The position numbers and the translations under genes were made by a program. From positions 14,914,629-14,978,628 of the forward strand of contig NC_053134.1 of assembly GCF_010015445.1 (NCBI RefSeq): a DNA stretch of 64,000 nt. Reading direction: 5' to 3'. Shown here piece after piece: positions 1 to 13,500 of the stretch. Below the pieces are notes generated by a model. It ran no database searches, had not been told where the DNA came from, and saw only the letters and a program-made list of their open reading frames with translations. Positions within the stretch are counted from its first letter, which is position 1. Each line of letters begins with the position of its first letter. Source of the DNA: Perca fluviatilis (Eukaryota > Chordata > Actinopteri > Perciformes > Percidae).

Positions 1-195
1 TACAAAACACCTTTTAGCATTTTAATCAATTAATACTAATCGGCAGATTACCACATTTGTATAATTAGTGCAAACAAAACCATGGCAAAGACAGCTTTGT
101 TATAGGATGAAAAAAGGTCATGAAAAGTTTTAATTTGGAGGCACTCAAGAAAGTTTTGTTGTACCTGTTCAGAGATTGTTGACCTCAGTCCCTAC

Positions 196-480
196 GGCCC
201 TGTTCAGACCTGGCATTAACATGCGTCTTGGGTGATCCGCTCACAAGTGGATAGCTCGAAGTGCAAGTGTGAATGCACCCAAGATGCATTGTAAACACAT
301 TGAGATCCGATCGCTCAGACCACATTCGGAGGTGGTCTGGGCCGCATATGGCCACATGTGTACTGCCTTCTCAACTGACGTCCTCAATGGGTCTATGGCA
401 GCTTTTGAAAGTATTTCTCACGTCACATAAAACACTGAGTAAATCTTGTGCTTTGGATGTCATCATACTGTCAGTGAAGT
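196..480 (+). mobile_element. Non-autonomous DNA transposon fragment (MITE, copy 1)
   Basis: This segment starts GGCCCTGTTCAGACCTGG and aligns by eye with the element at 46612-47376: both share the stretch about gatccgatcgctcagacc and a GGAGGTGGTYTG-GCCGCAT block, then a more diverged part around gaaagtatttctcacgtcac. No matching right terminus is visible, so it is probably truncated or decayed. The right limit is where I lose the similarity. The family is unknown to me; a TIR-type DNA transposon is inferred from the better-preserved second copy. Confidence 0.5.
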
Positions 481-1358
481 GTGCTGATTATTTGAAATAG
501 AAGAATGCATCGCTACGTGTAATTATGTCTCCTTTTCATTTAGCTGCTCTAATCCATTCCCTGTCTGTAGACTTTCTCGTGCATATGCATACTTTAGAAA
601 CCTGGTTACACATATGCATGGCCAAGAAATCTGTCGTCTCCAGGAGAAATCTACCTAATCTACCCCAATTACAGAAGCATGATGTTTTAAGGAATCAGCG
701 TATTTGTAGCAGGATTTGCGGGGCTGCCCATCACCTAGACTCTAAATCTGTAATATTCTACCTTTAATCCATTGTGTTGTCCTCAAATGTGATCCTCTTT
801 AACGGTCAAGATGAAACAATTCTGTTAATGTTGTTGTGTTGGTCTCAATAAAACGTATCGTGCTCTCTGTATGCCTATATAAATGCAGTCCATGTATCAA
901 TACCAGCACTGCGAAAGAGAAAACCACTTATATACACTATTCCTTTATTCCAAGACAGTATCTTGATTTCACAATATAACCTATTAGGATGTGTGTCCTA
1001 TAAAAATGCATCCCGCACCTTAAATACGATTAAAGGATTTAATATTTTTTCTTTTTGTATTAGCAATCCTCGCATAAGACTAGGTTATTTTTCCAATATA
1101 GGGGTCTCGTATAAGCAATAACAAATTGAGTAAATGCAGGTATCAAGGACAAAATATGTAGGAATCAATAAAACACGGAACAAACAATGCAGAAAACACA
1201 GTTACACCATTATACACCAAAGTATACTCAAAAGAACACAATAATAAACACATGCTCATGACTTTAAAAACATGACCTGCACCTCACTGCAGTCTAATAG
1301 GTCAAATCTCCTGGGGGAACTGCACACCAAACTGCAATTCCACCAAAAAGTATGACTA

Positions 1359-1528
<170 letters not shown>

Positions 1529-1656
1529 CCCAGAGGCTGTTGTTGCTCTTTCCATGGTAATTGTGTGATCAGGTATTCTGGTTAAGCACTCTCAGGAGAA
1601 CTGCCTGACGCTATGTTAAACAGTCCATTCTGTCATTGCTGTCACCATAGTTCTGC

Positions 1657-1658
<2 letters not shown>

Positions 1659-1688
<30 letters not shown>
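1659..1688 (+). repeat. (TG)n microsatellite
   Basis: Short pure TG tract of about 15 units, 130 bp after the long AC array and in the opposite dinucleotide orientation. Confidence 0.95.
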
Positions 1689-1691
<3 letters not shown>

Positions 1692-2198
1692 TCCCCTCAG
1701 TGCTGAATGAATTTCTTGTCTCTTTCTTGTTTCACTCTCCATCTTTGCCATTCTCTCTGTCAATTTACATTGATGTGCTTAACACATACTGCATATATGT
1801 GACAGGAGCAACAATGGCAAAGTGCAACCTGGGAATTCATTGTAAAGAAAAGAAACAATAACATCTGCCATACTTGTGAGTGTGTGTATGAGTGGAACAT
1901 TGCATATAGGGATCAACGAAAGCCTTACTAACAATAAAATGCAGACGAGTTATTAATGAGTGCATACAAAGCACACATAAGGTGCGGTGCATGCACAAGG
2001 AAATATATTTTACGCAAACTAAGGCATTAGGTACACGCACACACACGATTTTCCAGTTTTACAGTCTCTGGTATGAAAAAATCTAACAGAACTACACAAT
2101 CCATTTCACAAGAAAACACAAAACTTGACTCAGTCGTCAATCTATTGATCAGAAACAGGAAGCTTAAGAAAGCCAACATCCTGCACAGTTGCAGGTGG

Positions 2199-2545
2199 TA
2201 GGGCTGTGCAATTAATCGAAATTTAATCGTGATTATGATTTCTGCTCCCAATGATCACAAAAACAAAATAATCGAGAAAATCTATTATTTTGCTCATCAC
2301 GTTTTGCAAGTAAACTCTTATTTTCTCTTGTGTTCTGAACGAAAAAATAAAGTTTAAATGGGAAAAGTATTAAGGCAAATTTCACAGTTGTATGTGATTT
2401 TACTGTTGATTTATTTAACTTTTTCCACGTTCAATAATTGCAACATCTTTCCAGAAGTTGACGAGTAATCGTGTTAAATTATCGTGATTTCAATATTGAC
2501 TGAAATAATCGTGATTATATTTTTTTCCACGATCGAGCAGCCCTA
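2199..2545. mobile_element. hAT-type MITE with intact 8-bp target duplication
   Basis: The 347-bp element begins TAGGGCTGTGCAATTAATCG and ends with the imperfect inverse cgatcgagcagcccta. It is flanked on both sides by a perfect 8-bp duplication, GCAGGTGG (2191-2198 and 2546-2553). An 8-bp duplication with TAGGGCTG-like termini is typical of fish hAT non-autonomous elements. The inside is AT-rich with repeated aatcgtgatt motifs and no coding capacity. Confidence in the boundaries is high because duplication and termini agree. Confidence 0.9.
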
Positions 2546-3527
2546 GCAGGTGGTTCAATTTAGCATGAATGCCATCATTGAGTTTCTATCACTAACTTCT
2601 TTCAGGATTTATACTTGAACTCGCAATCACTGGTTTATCACCTGCACCTCGACTGACAATCCTTTCAGTGCTTCAATGACTCAACAACTTAATCCGACCT
2701 AATCTGCAGGAATTCGGAATGTGAGAGGAAACCTATACCTAGTGAAACCAATATTTAGGTTTATAAAAAAAAAAACACCGTAATGTTGGTTCTTAAATCT
2801 TATACCATGGTCTGGGTGAATTCTCGATTCTGACTGACTGCAGGGTGTCCATAAAAAAGTGATGTAGGTCACCTACTAAAGGAGTTTCGGTGAAACTGAC
2901 TGTTTACTGTTCTAAATAAATGTGCTACCTTAAAACAAAAAGGAAACGTCAATCTGTTATTTCCAACTCGTCCTCTGAACACCACAGGATGGCGCTAACA
3001 CACAAGCTAGAAGAAGTAAGTTATACCCTCTCAACTGACTTTTTTTCACAGCGAATAATGTTATCTCACATCCCGTTCACTGTTCAGGTCGCTACTTCAG
3101 GCTGCGGCCGACAGTAACGTTACTCATCACGGATAAAATTGTTCGTCAAGTCTTTATATTGTTTTGGGGACAATGACATGGCTGGATAGCTAACTTGTCT
3201 TGTTGTTCAACATACTGTCAAATTATTTTTACTGATTGTGAACTGTACACAATGTTATTGACTTTGGCTCTTGCTAGAATAGCATTAGCTTTCTGGCTTG
3301 TAGCTGAGCGGACTATTAATATCTCCCGTTGAGGAGTGAACAAAGTTTGCATTGCATAAGAACCTTATAGGATGGGAATGATTGTTCCAGGTATTAGTCA
3401 AACCATCAGGCGTAATCAGGGAAAGAGTTATTGTTTGTAAAAACTTTAGATTTCGATTGTAAAACTAATTAAAATATAAACTAATGTTTTAAAAATATGT
3501 TATTTGGCAAGTGACCATGGTATAAGC

Positions 3528-3657
3528 GGGTTAATGCCCTTCGAGGTGTCCACTGTCAGGTATTAATGGACTTTGGTGGAGGCTGCGCGTCGGACAGTTC
3601 ACGCCTCACCGTCGTCCATTAATAACTGACAATGGACACCTCATCGGGCATTAACCC
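3528..3657. repeat. Palindromic (inverted-repeat) element, 44-bp arms
   Basis: Arms at about 3528-3571 and 3613-3657 are near-perfect reverse complements (gggttaatgccc ... ggtgtcca ... attaatggac), around a GC-rich 41-bp centre. The similarity extends weakly outward. It could be a small fold-back MITE or solo terminal region. No duplication was recognised. Confidence 0.75.
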
Positions 3658-4305
3658 TTACTTAACCCACTCCTGCAGCACATTCATTTCTCCAACACTG
3701 GAATCCATTGGAACGGCCATTCATCTAAACTGACAGCGGGTGTACAAATGTTTTACAGTCACTTTTCAGGTGTGCAGTGGGTGAGTGTTTAATACTCAAA
3801 AGATGGCTTTTAGGCAGAGTATCACTTGAAAGCCACCAATGTGGAATAACTAAGTAATTATTGCCGTTTCTCACAGATGAGGAGGAAAACACCCATCAAC
3901 CCATTCAAAGATGCCACCATGCTTTTGATGTAAAATGGATTCATTTTAAGTGTTGATCACGTATTCAAAGCAATCAAAAGCATAATCTAGCTTCATTATC
4001 ATTCCGACAAAATCTCAAACTCTGAATTAATCCACACTCATACCTTAATAATCATTCAAAGCAATACTATTTGATGGCTGGTGTTATTTACAGAGTCTCG
4101 CAGGAGACAATCCCTGAACATTAGTGTTACTACAATAACTATGCAAGTACAATACAGAAATATTTACACTTCCACAAAACAGCAGCTGAAGTGACAGTCT
4201 GTCATGCTACCAAAATCTTAGAAAGTATGTACCAAAAATGACACTGGAAAAAAGTTTAACTGAAGTGACGTTTGAGTGACAGAAATGTCCAACACTCAGT
4301 GGCAG

Positions 4306-4345
4306 CTGTGTGTGTTTGTGTGCGTGTGTGTGTGTGTGTGTGTGC
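4306..4345 (+). repeat. Imperfect (TG)n tract
   Basis: TG repeat interrupted by several TGC and TTTG units. Confidence 0.8.
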
Positions 4346-5995
4346 GTAAAGTAAAGTATATACTGTGAAGCGGAAGAAAAAAAAAGGACTCATTTTACGG
4401 GTCAGCTCAGTGCACCACAGACAGCCTGCTGGTACAGGACTGGAGTTACAACTGTTGTTGTATCTTGTCAAATCAAATGTCCTGTGGAGGCACAATTCTT
4501 CATGTAGCATGTCAAAACTAGGGAACCAAGGAATCACATTCACCTAGCAAAAAGACTGACACCTCCATGTGACCCTACATGCCACCCTGAGGGGACGGAC
4601 ATCTCTCTGTTATGTAGATAAACACTTCCTCCCTACTTGTTGATTTCTTTATCTGTAACGCTCTGTAATCTGTCTGTGTTTTACCTGTCTATCTGCTTTA
4701 GTGACAAACAGGTGTCTGGTTCTCTTTTGAGAAGAAAAGTGCAGGAAGCAAAGATACTGACTGGTGCATTCACACAAAACAAGGGCAGTGTATGAAACAA
4801 ATGGCCAATCACACACAACATGGACAGATTTAGAGCAGCTTATTTGAGAGGAGATGGGACTTTATTGAACCATTTGGAGAAATTAGGTAATTGCAGTCTA
4901 AGAAAGCATACAGTGTGAAAGATACTAGAACATAAGTGAACAACTTGAACTAAGCATAGCATATAGAATAATAATGTATTCTATATGCTTCTGAGTTTGT
5001 AGTGATGTGCCATTTCAATGCAAAAGTAGAAAGTATGAAAAAGAAGTGTTTCTACTTCAAAAAGAACAATTATACTGGAAACATGAGCAATAAAACACAA
5101 ACCAACAGTGACATTGTTGCTGCTGCCAAAGCCAGACAGAAATGCTGGTGGAAAGTTGCAGATCATATTGTGTAAAAACCTAAGTTAATCAGCACCCTGT
5201 CATAAAGCCACAGTGGGCATACTTCTCTCTAATGCATTACTGACTATAAAATTATTTTCTACTCATAAAGTATGCGTCTTGGTCCCCCATGGCGGCTGTG
5301 TTGAGGCATACTGTATGGGGACACCTACTACTGTTGGGAAACTATGAAATAATTTCAGTGCACTCAGTATGCAACTGGAAATTGTATTCATTATTAATAA
5401 ACAATGGTCAAACTATTTTTATTTTTTTTATCCATTACTCTTGTATTGTGCCTAACATTGAATCTGTACTCCGTAAACAAACTTATAATTCTATCATATT
5501 ATATGCAAGACTTTGCTTGAGGCAATTGCATATGACAAGCGGCAATACACCCGCACCAGTTTTGTTTTAAATATTTTATTGAATTCGCTGCCTGGATTGG
5601 CACATCCTAGCTGCAGTGTCGTCTGGTGTGTGTTTCACTTAAGGGTGCATTGGCACACGAGGGCTCTGGCAATAAAAAAAAAAATTTAACATTAAAAATT
5701 AAATTTAAAAACCAGGGCATTCTAGGAAATACGTTTCTTGTCTCTGTAGGTTTACCCCAAAACTGTGCAATGTCATCTGGCCCCATGTGTTCCTGGCACA
5801 TACCGGATAGGTACTGTAATCTTACAAGTATCACGCCAATGTCACTGTGACAACTTTCCAGAGGTTTACAATCCTACCTTGAAGGAATATAAACCATTAA
5901 TGTCTTAGAGATTGATTGAACCTTCAAACTGGACTTCCTGGCTCATATTACTTCTTCTGTCTGTACCCGGCAGCAGTACGCCCACACAAACGGCC

Positions 5996-6652
5996 CTTAA
6001 AGGAACACGCAGACTTTTTGGGAATTTAGCTTATTCACCGTAACCCCCAGAGTAAGACAAGTCGATACATACCCTTCTCATCTCCGTGCGTGCTGTAAAG
6101 CTGTCTGACGGCTCCAGCGGCATCAGCCCATAACAGAACAGGCAGGTGAATGGTTCCAGTAATCCTACTGCTCTGAATAAGTGACAAAATAACGCCAACA
6201 TATTCCTATTTACCATGTTGTGATTTTTTATAGATATTTTTTGGGCATTTATTTGACAGGACAGCTGAAGACATGAAAGGGGAGAGAGAGGGGGGAATGA
6301 CATGCAGCAAAGGGGCCACAGGTCAGAATTGAACCCGGGCCCACTGCGTTGAGGAGTAAACCTCTATATATGGGCACCCGCTCTACCAACTGAGCCATCT
6401 GGGTGCCCTACCATGTTGTGATTTGTAGATAGGAACATGTTGGCGTTATTTTGTCACTTTTGTCACAATTCGGAGCAGTAGGCTAGTTGGAACCAGTTAC
6501 CTGCAGGATCTGTGCTGGGCTAAGCTAATGCTGGAGCCGTCAGACAGCGTTACAGCACACACGGAGATGAGAAGGGTATGTATGGACTTGTCTTACTCTG
6601 GGGGTTACGGTGAATAAGCTAAATTCCCAATAAGTCGGCGTGTTCCTTTAAG
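5996..6652. mobile_element. Fold-back (snap-back) DNA element, split by a SINE
   Basis: Arms at about 5996-6225 and 6427-6652 are reverse complements over more than 200 bp. The left outer end cttaaaggaacacg matches the right end cgtgttcctttaag, and gtgacaaaataacgccaaca near the hinge matches its inverse at about 6445-6465. With the SINE removed, the hinge loop is only about 20 bp. The arms differ at scattered bases and by indels, for example an added gaaccag-ctgcagg segment in the right arm, so the copy is not new. The class is unknown; a MITE-like hairpin element is inferred. Confidence 0.85.
6227..6408 (-). mobile_element. tRNA-derived SINE (copy 1), 16-bp target duplication
   Basis: On the minus strand the 182-bp element starts GGGCACCCAGATGGCTCAG. 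It carries a perfect pol III box A (TGGCTCAGTTGG, at 6386-6397) and a decayed box B (GGTTCAATTCT, at 6325-6335), followed by a unique body and an A-rich tail. It is flanked by a perfect 16-bp duplication, TACCATGTTGTGATTT (6211-6226 and 6409-6424), the length expected for LINE-driven integration. It shares its whole structure with the SINE at 34327-34523. The target is the hinge of the fold-back element, so the SINE is younger than that element. Confidence 0.93.
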
Positions 6653-9600
6653 TTGTTCTCCCGTAGTGCTGTTGTCAGTGGGAATGTGCCCTAACAGTGC
6701 AGAGAGAGTAACTCTCTCAGGCCCTGCACACTGTGGTGGTGAATTTACTGTTGCCTCTTCTTCACTCATGCATCTTTTATTACACTGTTACATCCAGGGT
6801 TTTTATCCCTTTTGGTTTAAAATTGTGCTGCAGGCTGCTCTGTGTGTATATCTGACACTTCATTGTGCTGTGGTGCCTCCATGGTGCTGTGGGAATCTAC
6901 AGCTTTTCCGGAACGACAGAACACAACATCTGTTTGTTTTGGTGTTTTGTTTTTACTTTTTGTTCTGAATTTCCAAATTCTTTCCACTTCTAATTTGCCT
7001 TTCCAATGAGAAAATGTATTTAATACCAACCAGAACATCTTGCTCTTCTCTTTTGACCCCATCAGAAAATGCATAGGTTGTATAAAGTGTCGATGTTATG
7101 ACTTCACGCAGCCAGCTGACCCGTTGAGACACAATGGCATTTTAATAAAGTGTAGGACCATGGCACTTGACTCTCCAATGCCCTAGAGGTCTATTGCACT
7201 CGGGTCTCGGGTTCAACATTACACCGCTGGCATGAGTTAGGGCAGCAAAATTTTATGAAGGTCACTGAGGTTGAGAGAGCAAGAGACGGAGAGGTTGAGC
7301 TGAAGAAAAAAAAAAAAAAAGTAACATCAGTACGACAGAGAGGGTCGTAAGGAGCGAGCGACAAAGAGCTGTGAAAACAGGAGAGATTCAAGCAGCAAGG
7401 GAGACTCCACTGTGAGAACAGCTGAGTGGGCCACCATTGCATGATGTCATGTCCTGTCACTGCTGGTGGGAACAGCAGGTGTAACATACCATTTATAGGC
7501 CAGTTCACACCTGTGGTGTACCAGATAGGGAGCAGGATGGTGAGTCATTACACTCCTCTGGGATTATAGAAAGGGATTTTAAAATAAAATTCACATCTTA
7601 GCGGAATCAAAACTAAAAAAATCCCTCTTAGCTCCCATCTTCTTCACTGTGTTTGATATAAAATCAATGAGCGATATCAATGGACAACTGCTTTTCCTAA
7701 AATCCATCTCTAGAGTGTACTTTAAGTGTCCACAGTATTTAGGAGATTCATTATATCATAGAGCAGTTAAGGCAGTTAAAAGTGTAAATCAGTGAGGAAA
7801 GGTTTGCAGTGCTGTAGATCAATAGGACACAGCCAATCTCGCTGTCAGTCAAGGACGAAGCTAATTCCACCGACAGTCAACAGTGAATGCCTAATTGGAC
7901 TGTAAGACAGAGAGAAAGGGCTCATTCCAGTGGAGGTCAATAGCTCAGCACTAGTTTCATGCAACATAGGTGAGACAAAGTTATCCCATGTCGTTACAAC
8001 AGGACAAACCACCACACCTGAATTCTTTCTCACTCCTTCGTCTATAAAAGCCTTTACTCTTGTAACGTTGAAAGTAAAAACAAATCTAGCCTCTGTCTTT
8101 CTTAACGAGGGATGTAAGTTAAGTAGTTCTACAGAGTAATATGAGAATAAAATACAAGTCTGACCTTCCATTTAACCTTATCATACTTGGACTAACAAGC
8201 TCTATACACAGCAATACAACAAAGTTGTTCCTTTGTTTCCATGTCTTCCTTATGGATCATTGACTGGTGAGGTTTTTGCTTTGGAAAATGATGCATCTTT
8301 AGCCTGATAACTTGTCTTTTAGCATGATAACATGTACTGTATGTAACCGTCTTAAATCAAGGACCCATTGTTTTGAAAATAACTACACATTTTGAGTGGT
8401 CCATTATCATTGCAAACTGCATATATGTGCCATGTGAGAATGGAAAGCTAGACAGGTGTATAATAATATTGTTTAGAACTAGTTCATTAGAAACTCTGCA
8501 TGGCAGGTAATCCTATTTTAAGAAAGTGGCACACAAAAAATAAGTTTAGTTCTAAGCCAGTGTCACTTTATGGTCTACGGGAAAATGCTAACGTCATTCT
8601 GACTAAAAGGTATTATACTTCTATCCACGTCTAATAGCAGTCAAGAGTTCAGACATGAGTCCAGTCTGCAAGTCTAAAGACATACTTTATTGTTTGCGGT
8701 GTATTCAACATATTACTGAAATTGAATTTCATTGGTATTCTCCTGGAAGGGGAACATTACATCCTTGCTCCATTTATAGTCTGACTAGCACCTGCAATTG
8801 ACTACAGGGCTTGTCTGCCGCCACTGCTGGTAAAACCAAGAGAGAAAGTGAGAAGTGGAGGGGCTGATGAGATTTCTATTCCCTTCCCACATTGCTCAAA
8901 TTTCTCACTCTACATCTGTCTTCCTCTCACTGATTTCTCTCTCTCATTCTCCATCTTCCACTCATGTGTTTTTCAGGTTTGCAGTTTAGTAAGACAAAAT
9001 GCAGCAGCAGCGCACACGGGAATCATCAGGCAAACCACAGGTGTTTGAAACCAAACGCCTACCACATCCAGCCGCCCCTGATAATAGAGCAGACTGCCTC
9101 CGTTTGGTGCAAGGGCTGCTGCTCTGGTAAATAAGTGGGCCGGGGGTGTGGAGCATGTGCTTGCTGTATTGTAGATTCAATTCTGGTGTGTTGTATTTAT
9201 GATGAGATGAAACTGGGTCATTACAGCAGCAAAGAACACAGCCCAATATTTGATTGAAGAGTCTGCTTTTTAAATGGAGATGGACTTTAGTTCACTTTTC
9301 CTGCACACGCCCACAAGAACAAGGGCAGAATATGTATGTTAGGAGAATAAACAAGGCAATCAAAAATCAATATAAGAAAGGTACGCCCAATTATGCACAA
9401 AATAAAACACCCGGAATAAGTCATCTGAAGCCGTGAACCATGGCTCAAGCGGAAATATATTTAACATGTCTTCCTATTTTTAATAATTTAATAAACAAAT
9501 GTATCACAAGAAGATGAAAAAAATTAGTATGACACTGAAATAATTCATGCCAGGAAGGACTCATAGGGAGTTAAAAGCAACATCACATTATGGTACAACT

Positions 9601-10559
9601 CTCCTAGGCTAGTATTTGTTCTTATCATTTTTCAAAAGCAATCCATAGTTTGGTTGTTAATGAAGCAGAGAGTTCTGACTTCACAAGATAAATTGTTGCA
9701 CCATTCATTATATAAAAAAAAAGAAAAGAAAAAAAAAAGAAGAGAAAACTGACACTGACAGCCTTCTGTGCAAGCTTGGTGAACAATAATATACTGGAGC
9801 GGGATAATGATCCTCCGCTTTACATCCCTATGGCTTCCAGTCAGAGTGATCATCTAACTGTCTGTGCCAGGCAGTTGGACAGACAGCTGCACTACCAATT
9901 AAGCTCATTCTAAAGCAGGCAGTTTAATTAGTTGAAGGATAGTTGTGAAGGGGCTAATTATGAAACGTCCATTGTGAAAAACAATAATTGCCTACAGTAA
10001 TGGTAATTGCTCAATATTTCTCCGATTACTATAAAAATGTGTTATATTGTAAACCTGGATGTCTAAAAGAATTTCCACATTAATAACCCATCTCTTACAT
10101 CAGCAGAATACAAAAAAAAAACAAGCCAAAGACCGAGTAGCCAAGAGCACAAAGGCCAGAATACATTTCACTATGTCTACACTTTACAATCCTTCCACCA
10201 AAACCTGCCGGCAGCCTCTCTCCCTGCTTGAAAGGACACATGCACGCACTGGCAAATAACACATTGCAGGGTGGCGTGGATCACACATACGCACACATGC
10301 AAACACATACAGACGCACAAACCCACAAGTGTAGCCACATGAAGACATATGGTCATTCCCACCATAGGGGAGGAAGTATAATGCTATAAGCCAGAGAAGC
10401 TTTGGCAGAGTCTACATGTTATCTGTGAGTGTGCATGTGTGTGTTAGCGCTCAGTGTGGTGTTTCCGAAATCATCGACCCTTCCATTCCATGAGGAGGCC
10501 ATTCTGCCTTAGTGAATCTATGACTGCAAACCAGTGGAACAGACAGAGAGGGAAGAGGG

Positions 10560-10830
10560 AGTGGCTCAACTGAGAGAGGTAGGTGTGGAGGAAGGGGGGG
10601 TGATAAATAGAGGGAAAAAACATCTTTGAACCAATACAGGGAGAAAGACACAGAGAAATAAAGACAATATGTGAGAGGAGAGGAGAGGAGAGGAGAGGAG
10701 AGGAAAGGAGAGGAGAGGAGAGACGCATGTGTGCATAAGATGCAGCAAAGGAAAAAGTGACAGAGAAGATATGGAAGTAAGAAAGCCTGAGAAAGAGTGA
10801 GAGAAAGAGAGAGGAGGAGCGGAAGCCAAA
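10560..10830 (+). repeat. Purine-rich region with a (GGAGA)n core
   Basis: The plus strand is dominated by A and G. The centre (about 10673-10722) is a pentanucleotide GGAGA tandem with one A substitution. Several minus-strand Ser/Leu-rich frames across it are artefacts of this bias. Confidence 0.9.
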
Positions 10831-11721
10831 GGTGCGCGGCATGCATTATAGGCACAGGTGGAAGGGTGTATAATTGCCTAAACCTTGGATTTGTTCTTAA
10901 TAGTGAGGGGAACTAGGGCTTAAGTAAGGCATTGTATGCATCACACTTAAGATAATTATAAATATATAAAAACACACACACATATAGTGTGTGTAGATAG
11001 ATAGATAGCTGAAATGTGTAGGCACTGATTAGATTTTGAGAGACGACAAAGAAAGGGGGCAGGATTGTTTTGTGAGTTTGAGCTACACTGGGCGTCCTTT
11101 GCTAGCCATCTTCTGCTCTCAGTGTTGCATTCCTTCAATTAAAACTCGAAGAAAAAAAAAAATCCATTAAATTTCACCTCAAGTTAAGTGTCACCCATTT
11201 CCTAGAGGCATCAGAACCTCCATCTGCTTCTGTGGTCCATGTGCTTTTTCAATTACAGAACTTTATGAAAAAGAGATGCCCCTAATACACCACATATCTG
11301 CCCGTTTAGGCATCAGCATGTACAGTACCCTCCCAAGATCCTATGAGCGTAGAAGCTGCCAAAACATCTGGAGGAAACGGAACATGTGCAACAAGACCAC
11401 ATTTTAAACTCAACATGCACAGAATCTCGATTGGATATGAAAAATTTGATTCATAATAACAAATCATCTGTACTTGTCCTATTACCTAATCTTTACTCCT
11501 AAATCTTGTTTGTGCTCACTGTATGGTGTTTTAATAAGCTTCATTTGGCTTTGTCCCCCTTACTCTTACACTCTCCTATGCACACTCTCCTTCACTATGT
11601 CCAAAGGTTGACGAGTGTGTGTGTGTCTGTGCGTCTGACAGTGCCTTGGGCAATGCAGACTTTGAGCGGATTAATATGATCTAAATATAAACACTGCTAA
11701 TCAGGACATCAAAATAGGCGC

Positions 11722-11724
<3 letters not shown>

Positions 11725-11755
<31 letters not shown>

Positions 11756-11757
11756 AC

Positions 11758-11798
<41 letters not shown>
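11725..11798 (+). repeat. Compound (AG)n(AC)n microsatellite
   Basis: About 26 bp of AG repeat followed by about 40 bp of AC repeat, with a short imperfect junction (gacacacaac). Confidence 0.97.
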
Positions 11799-11800
<2 letters not shown>

Positions 11801-13433
11801 TTGTGTGCACAAATATGCATGTCATTTTCCTCTTTTTCATCTTTCAGGCTCAGAAAACAAGTTTGAGTAGTAAACATTCACAGGTTTCAAAACATGCAAG
11901 TCATCCATATCCCGTGGTTTATAATACAATTACAAGTTCAAAACCAAATACAAACTCCAAAGATGTGTCCATTCAAACCGCAGTCGTGCTACAAAGTGAA
12001 AACAACAACAGCGAAAACACTAATTGGTTTATGACTCTTGGGTTGTCATTAAAACACAAAATCCTCAATGACGAAGGGTAATTGGCATCATCTTCAGTAT
12101 AGGACACCATTTATACACACACATACAAACAAAAATACATGTCGCGGCAGTACAACACAAACATCGGTATGTACAGTATATTGCCTAAGGGTACTGGCAC
12201 AGAGGAAAGTTAATCATGTAACCTGCTGAGATGAGATCTCATCATCTCTCATAATAGGCTACAAATACATCATTAGAATAAGATGGATGCATCAATGTGT
12301 GTGTGCAGAGAAGGAAGGAAAGGTCAAGAGACAGACACAAGCCGACTGCAGACTGTCTGCAGGACAGACAAAGAGTGGCTCGCAGAAAAGGAGCTGAGGG
12401 CCAAACAAACAAAAAGTAGGACTGCAGAGAAAGACAAAGCCATAGATTTTTCTCTTTCATTGAAAGCTTTCTCCATTCTGCTATGCTGTAAGAACAGCCG
12501 GAGGCATGTGCATTGTGAGTCCAGCATCGACCACAACAAACAGCCACACACACACACACTTGGAGGTAACACAAGCAGCTAACCACTGCTTGTTGAGCAG
12601 CACATTTCCTTGTATTTTCTACCTCATGAATTTAGAATAGGGTCGAAGCCTCCTGGAGGACCAGGTGCACATCATTTTTTAAGGTTTTCCATGCTTTTAT
12701 TTTTTTTTTTGAGACCATAGTTATTTTCTGTCTCCCAAACTGTAGTATAGCCGTAACAAATTAAAAGGTTTGTATAAACCTTTTTAATTCGAATTTAAGT
12801 AATAACCTGAAATCCAACATTAACCCTAAACAAAAATTGCTTTTGCCAAAATGTCTCAGACATAGATAGAAACTGGGTATACAAACAGACCACGCAGCCA
12901 GCATGCTTCTGTGTGGGAAGTAAAAGGAGAAGAAACCTCCCTGGAAGCAATGACAAATAATCTGCTGGACACCAAATTTGACATCATAAACTTTATCCTC
13001 CACAAACAAAAATTCCTCGCCCTCCCTGCCTCTGCTGCCATAGCAACACAGCAGCCAAGCACATTCAAATAATGAATTCAACCAAACGACTAAATGAATA
13101 ATTTGCGGGGAATGGATTTAAAAATCAATGCATGAGTAATGCTCACCTCTTTCATTTGAACTAGATATTTTACTGGATGTCTGTAAGTCTTTAGGTTCTT
13201 TGGTTGCCCATCTGTCTGATAAATAAAACCTGATATATACACCAGAAAATAAATGCACCCACAGTTGAAATGAAAAGGCCCTGCAGCCTCTGTATCCATA
13301 CCAGCTACAGTATTTTGTGCATAGAAATGACTTGAGAGAAGCAAAAAACATGAATCATGTATTCCTTTAATTAAATTCCTACATAAATTAACATATTAAC
13401 CTCAAAATCTCACATCAAAAGGATAGTATTTTT

Positions 13434-13500
13434 GTGTGTGTGTGTGTGAGTGAGAGAGAGAGCGCGATAGATAGATAACGAGAGAGAGAGAATGAGAGAA
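13434..13500 (+). repeat. Compound TG/AG/GATA simple repeat
   Basis: Short TG tract followed by interrupted AG and GATA units. Confidence 0.85.

Noticed and set aside
6380..6400. tRNA-like promoter boxes suggesting a tRNA gene
   Set aside because: They belong to the tRNA-derived SINE; the cloverleaf is not maintained and a target duplication flanks the unit.
10451..10855. Minus-strand Ser/Leu-rich frames of 87-134 residues, overlapping in all three frames
   Set aside because: All three minus frames are open, which reflects purine bias of the plus strand and not coding.
11803..12081. Plus-strand Ser/Asn-rich 92-residue frame
   Set aside because: Resembles no family I know and begins directly after a microsatellite; likely chance.
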